This document shows positions 5,351-5,550 of a stretch of 5,550 nucleotides of DNA, one piece after another (the first letter of the stretch is position 1; each line of letters starts with the position of its first letter). The notes beneath the pieces were generated by a model, which searched no databases, was not told the DNA's origin, and was given only the letters and a program-made list of their open reading frames with translations. This DNA comes from Gammaproteobacteria bacterium (lineage in GTDB: Bacteria > Pseudomonadota > Gammaproteobacteria > UBA6429 > Thiohalophilaceae), in the NCBI GenBank assembly GCA_024639445.1, contig JAHEIJ010000170.1, forward strand, positions 1 through 5,550, written 5' to 3'. Made by a program: the position numbers and the translations under genes.

Positions 5351-5550
5351 CTTCACACCATTCTTTTATGTGAGCACTAATCTCTGCTGCCACTTGCTTA
5401 AGGTAGGTAAAGTCCATCACGTTCATGTCGGGTTTAACAATCTGTATCCAGCCCTGTTGCCCCACAATAATCGGCATACCCATCACGGTGTCTAAATCGA
5501 AATACTCTCCACGCAAAGTGACCTGGCCTGCTACCAACACTTCCCGGCCT
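5343..5550 (-). CDS. C-terminal part of an unrecognised protein, runs off the window
   Basis: The frame is open to the window edge and codes for the last 68 full residues, beginning GREVLVAGQVTLRGEYFD. I recognise no family. Visible features are alternating hydrophobic stretches that look like beta-strands (VLVAGQVTL, PIIVGQ, GWIQIVKP) and a C-terminal helix (TYLKQVAAEISAHIKEWCEDD). A GTG at 5540 could be an internal start, but it lacks a ribosome site and the frame continues upstream of it, so I treat the gene as partial. Its stop overlaps the ACT-domain gene by eight bases, so the two are probably translated together and may share a function. The remaining sequence lies outside the window. 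Confidence 0.6.
   Translation of the reverse strand, partial: GREVLVAGQVTLRGEYFDLDTVMGMPIIVGQQGWIQIVKPDMNVMDFTYLKQVAAEISAHIKEWCEDD

Overview
The window looks like a chromosomal segment of a gammaproteobacterium. The main clue is the long IS200-like REP-associated transposase (RAYT), a type I know best from marine and halophilic Gammaproteobacteria such as the Halomonas and Marinobacter lineages. No marker gene here allows a genus call. By eye, base composition is patchy: the transposase and permease genes are fairly GC-rich, the two lipoprotein genes are richer in AT, and the leader at about 1840-2041 is very AT-rich.

Left third (1 to about 1840): a pile-up of mobile-element material. An IS3-family orfA (34-309) ends in frame a few residues early, at its A6 frameshift motif, and no orfB follows. 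Directly abutting it is a roughly 1.3 kb unit (301-1602) bounded by about 30-nt imperfect inverted repeats. This unit carries one intact RAYT gene on the minus strand (509-1504) with its own promoter and Shine-Dalgarno sequence. Just outside its right end lie two small hairpins with ATGGAY loops (1611-1650). Next comes what I read as a short N-terminal remnant of a second, different RAYT on the plus strand (about 1644-1748). There is no intact gene between 1505 and 2041.

Middle (about 1840-3485): a very AT-rich leader with a near-consensus sigma-70 promoter set among repeated CAAAATAAT-type motifs. It drives a 266-aa lipoprotein of unknown function. A near-perfect intrinsic terminator hairpin sits in the 67-nt gap before a second lipoprotein gene (191 aa, YajG-like in outline only). 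The second gene has no clear promoter of its own, so it probably depends on read-through. The two genes look like one envelope module with graded expression.

Right third (3486-5550): a small single-membrane-span protein is followed 35 nt later by a ten-span AEC (auxin efflux carrier) family permease, both on the plus strand. Converging on these from the right are an ACT-domain protein and the C-terminal part of an unrecognised protein. Those two overlap by 8 nt and are probably translationally coupled.

I see no CRISPR array, tRNA, rRNA or confident riboswitch. The least explained parts are the inverted-repeat-bounded RAYT unit with nearby hairpins, and the terminator-separated lipoprotein pair.
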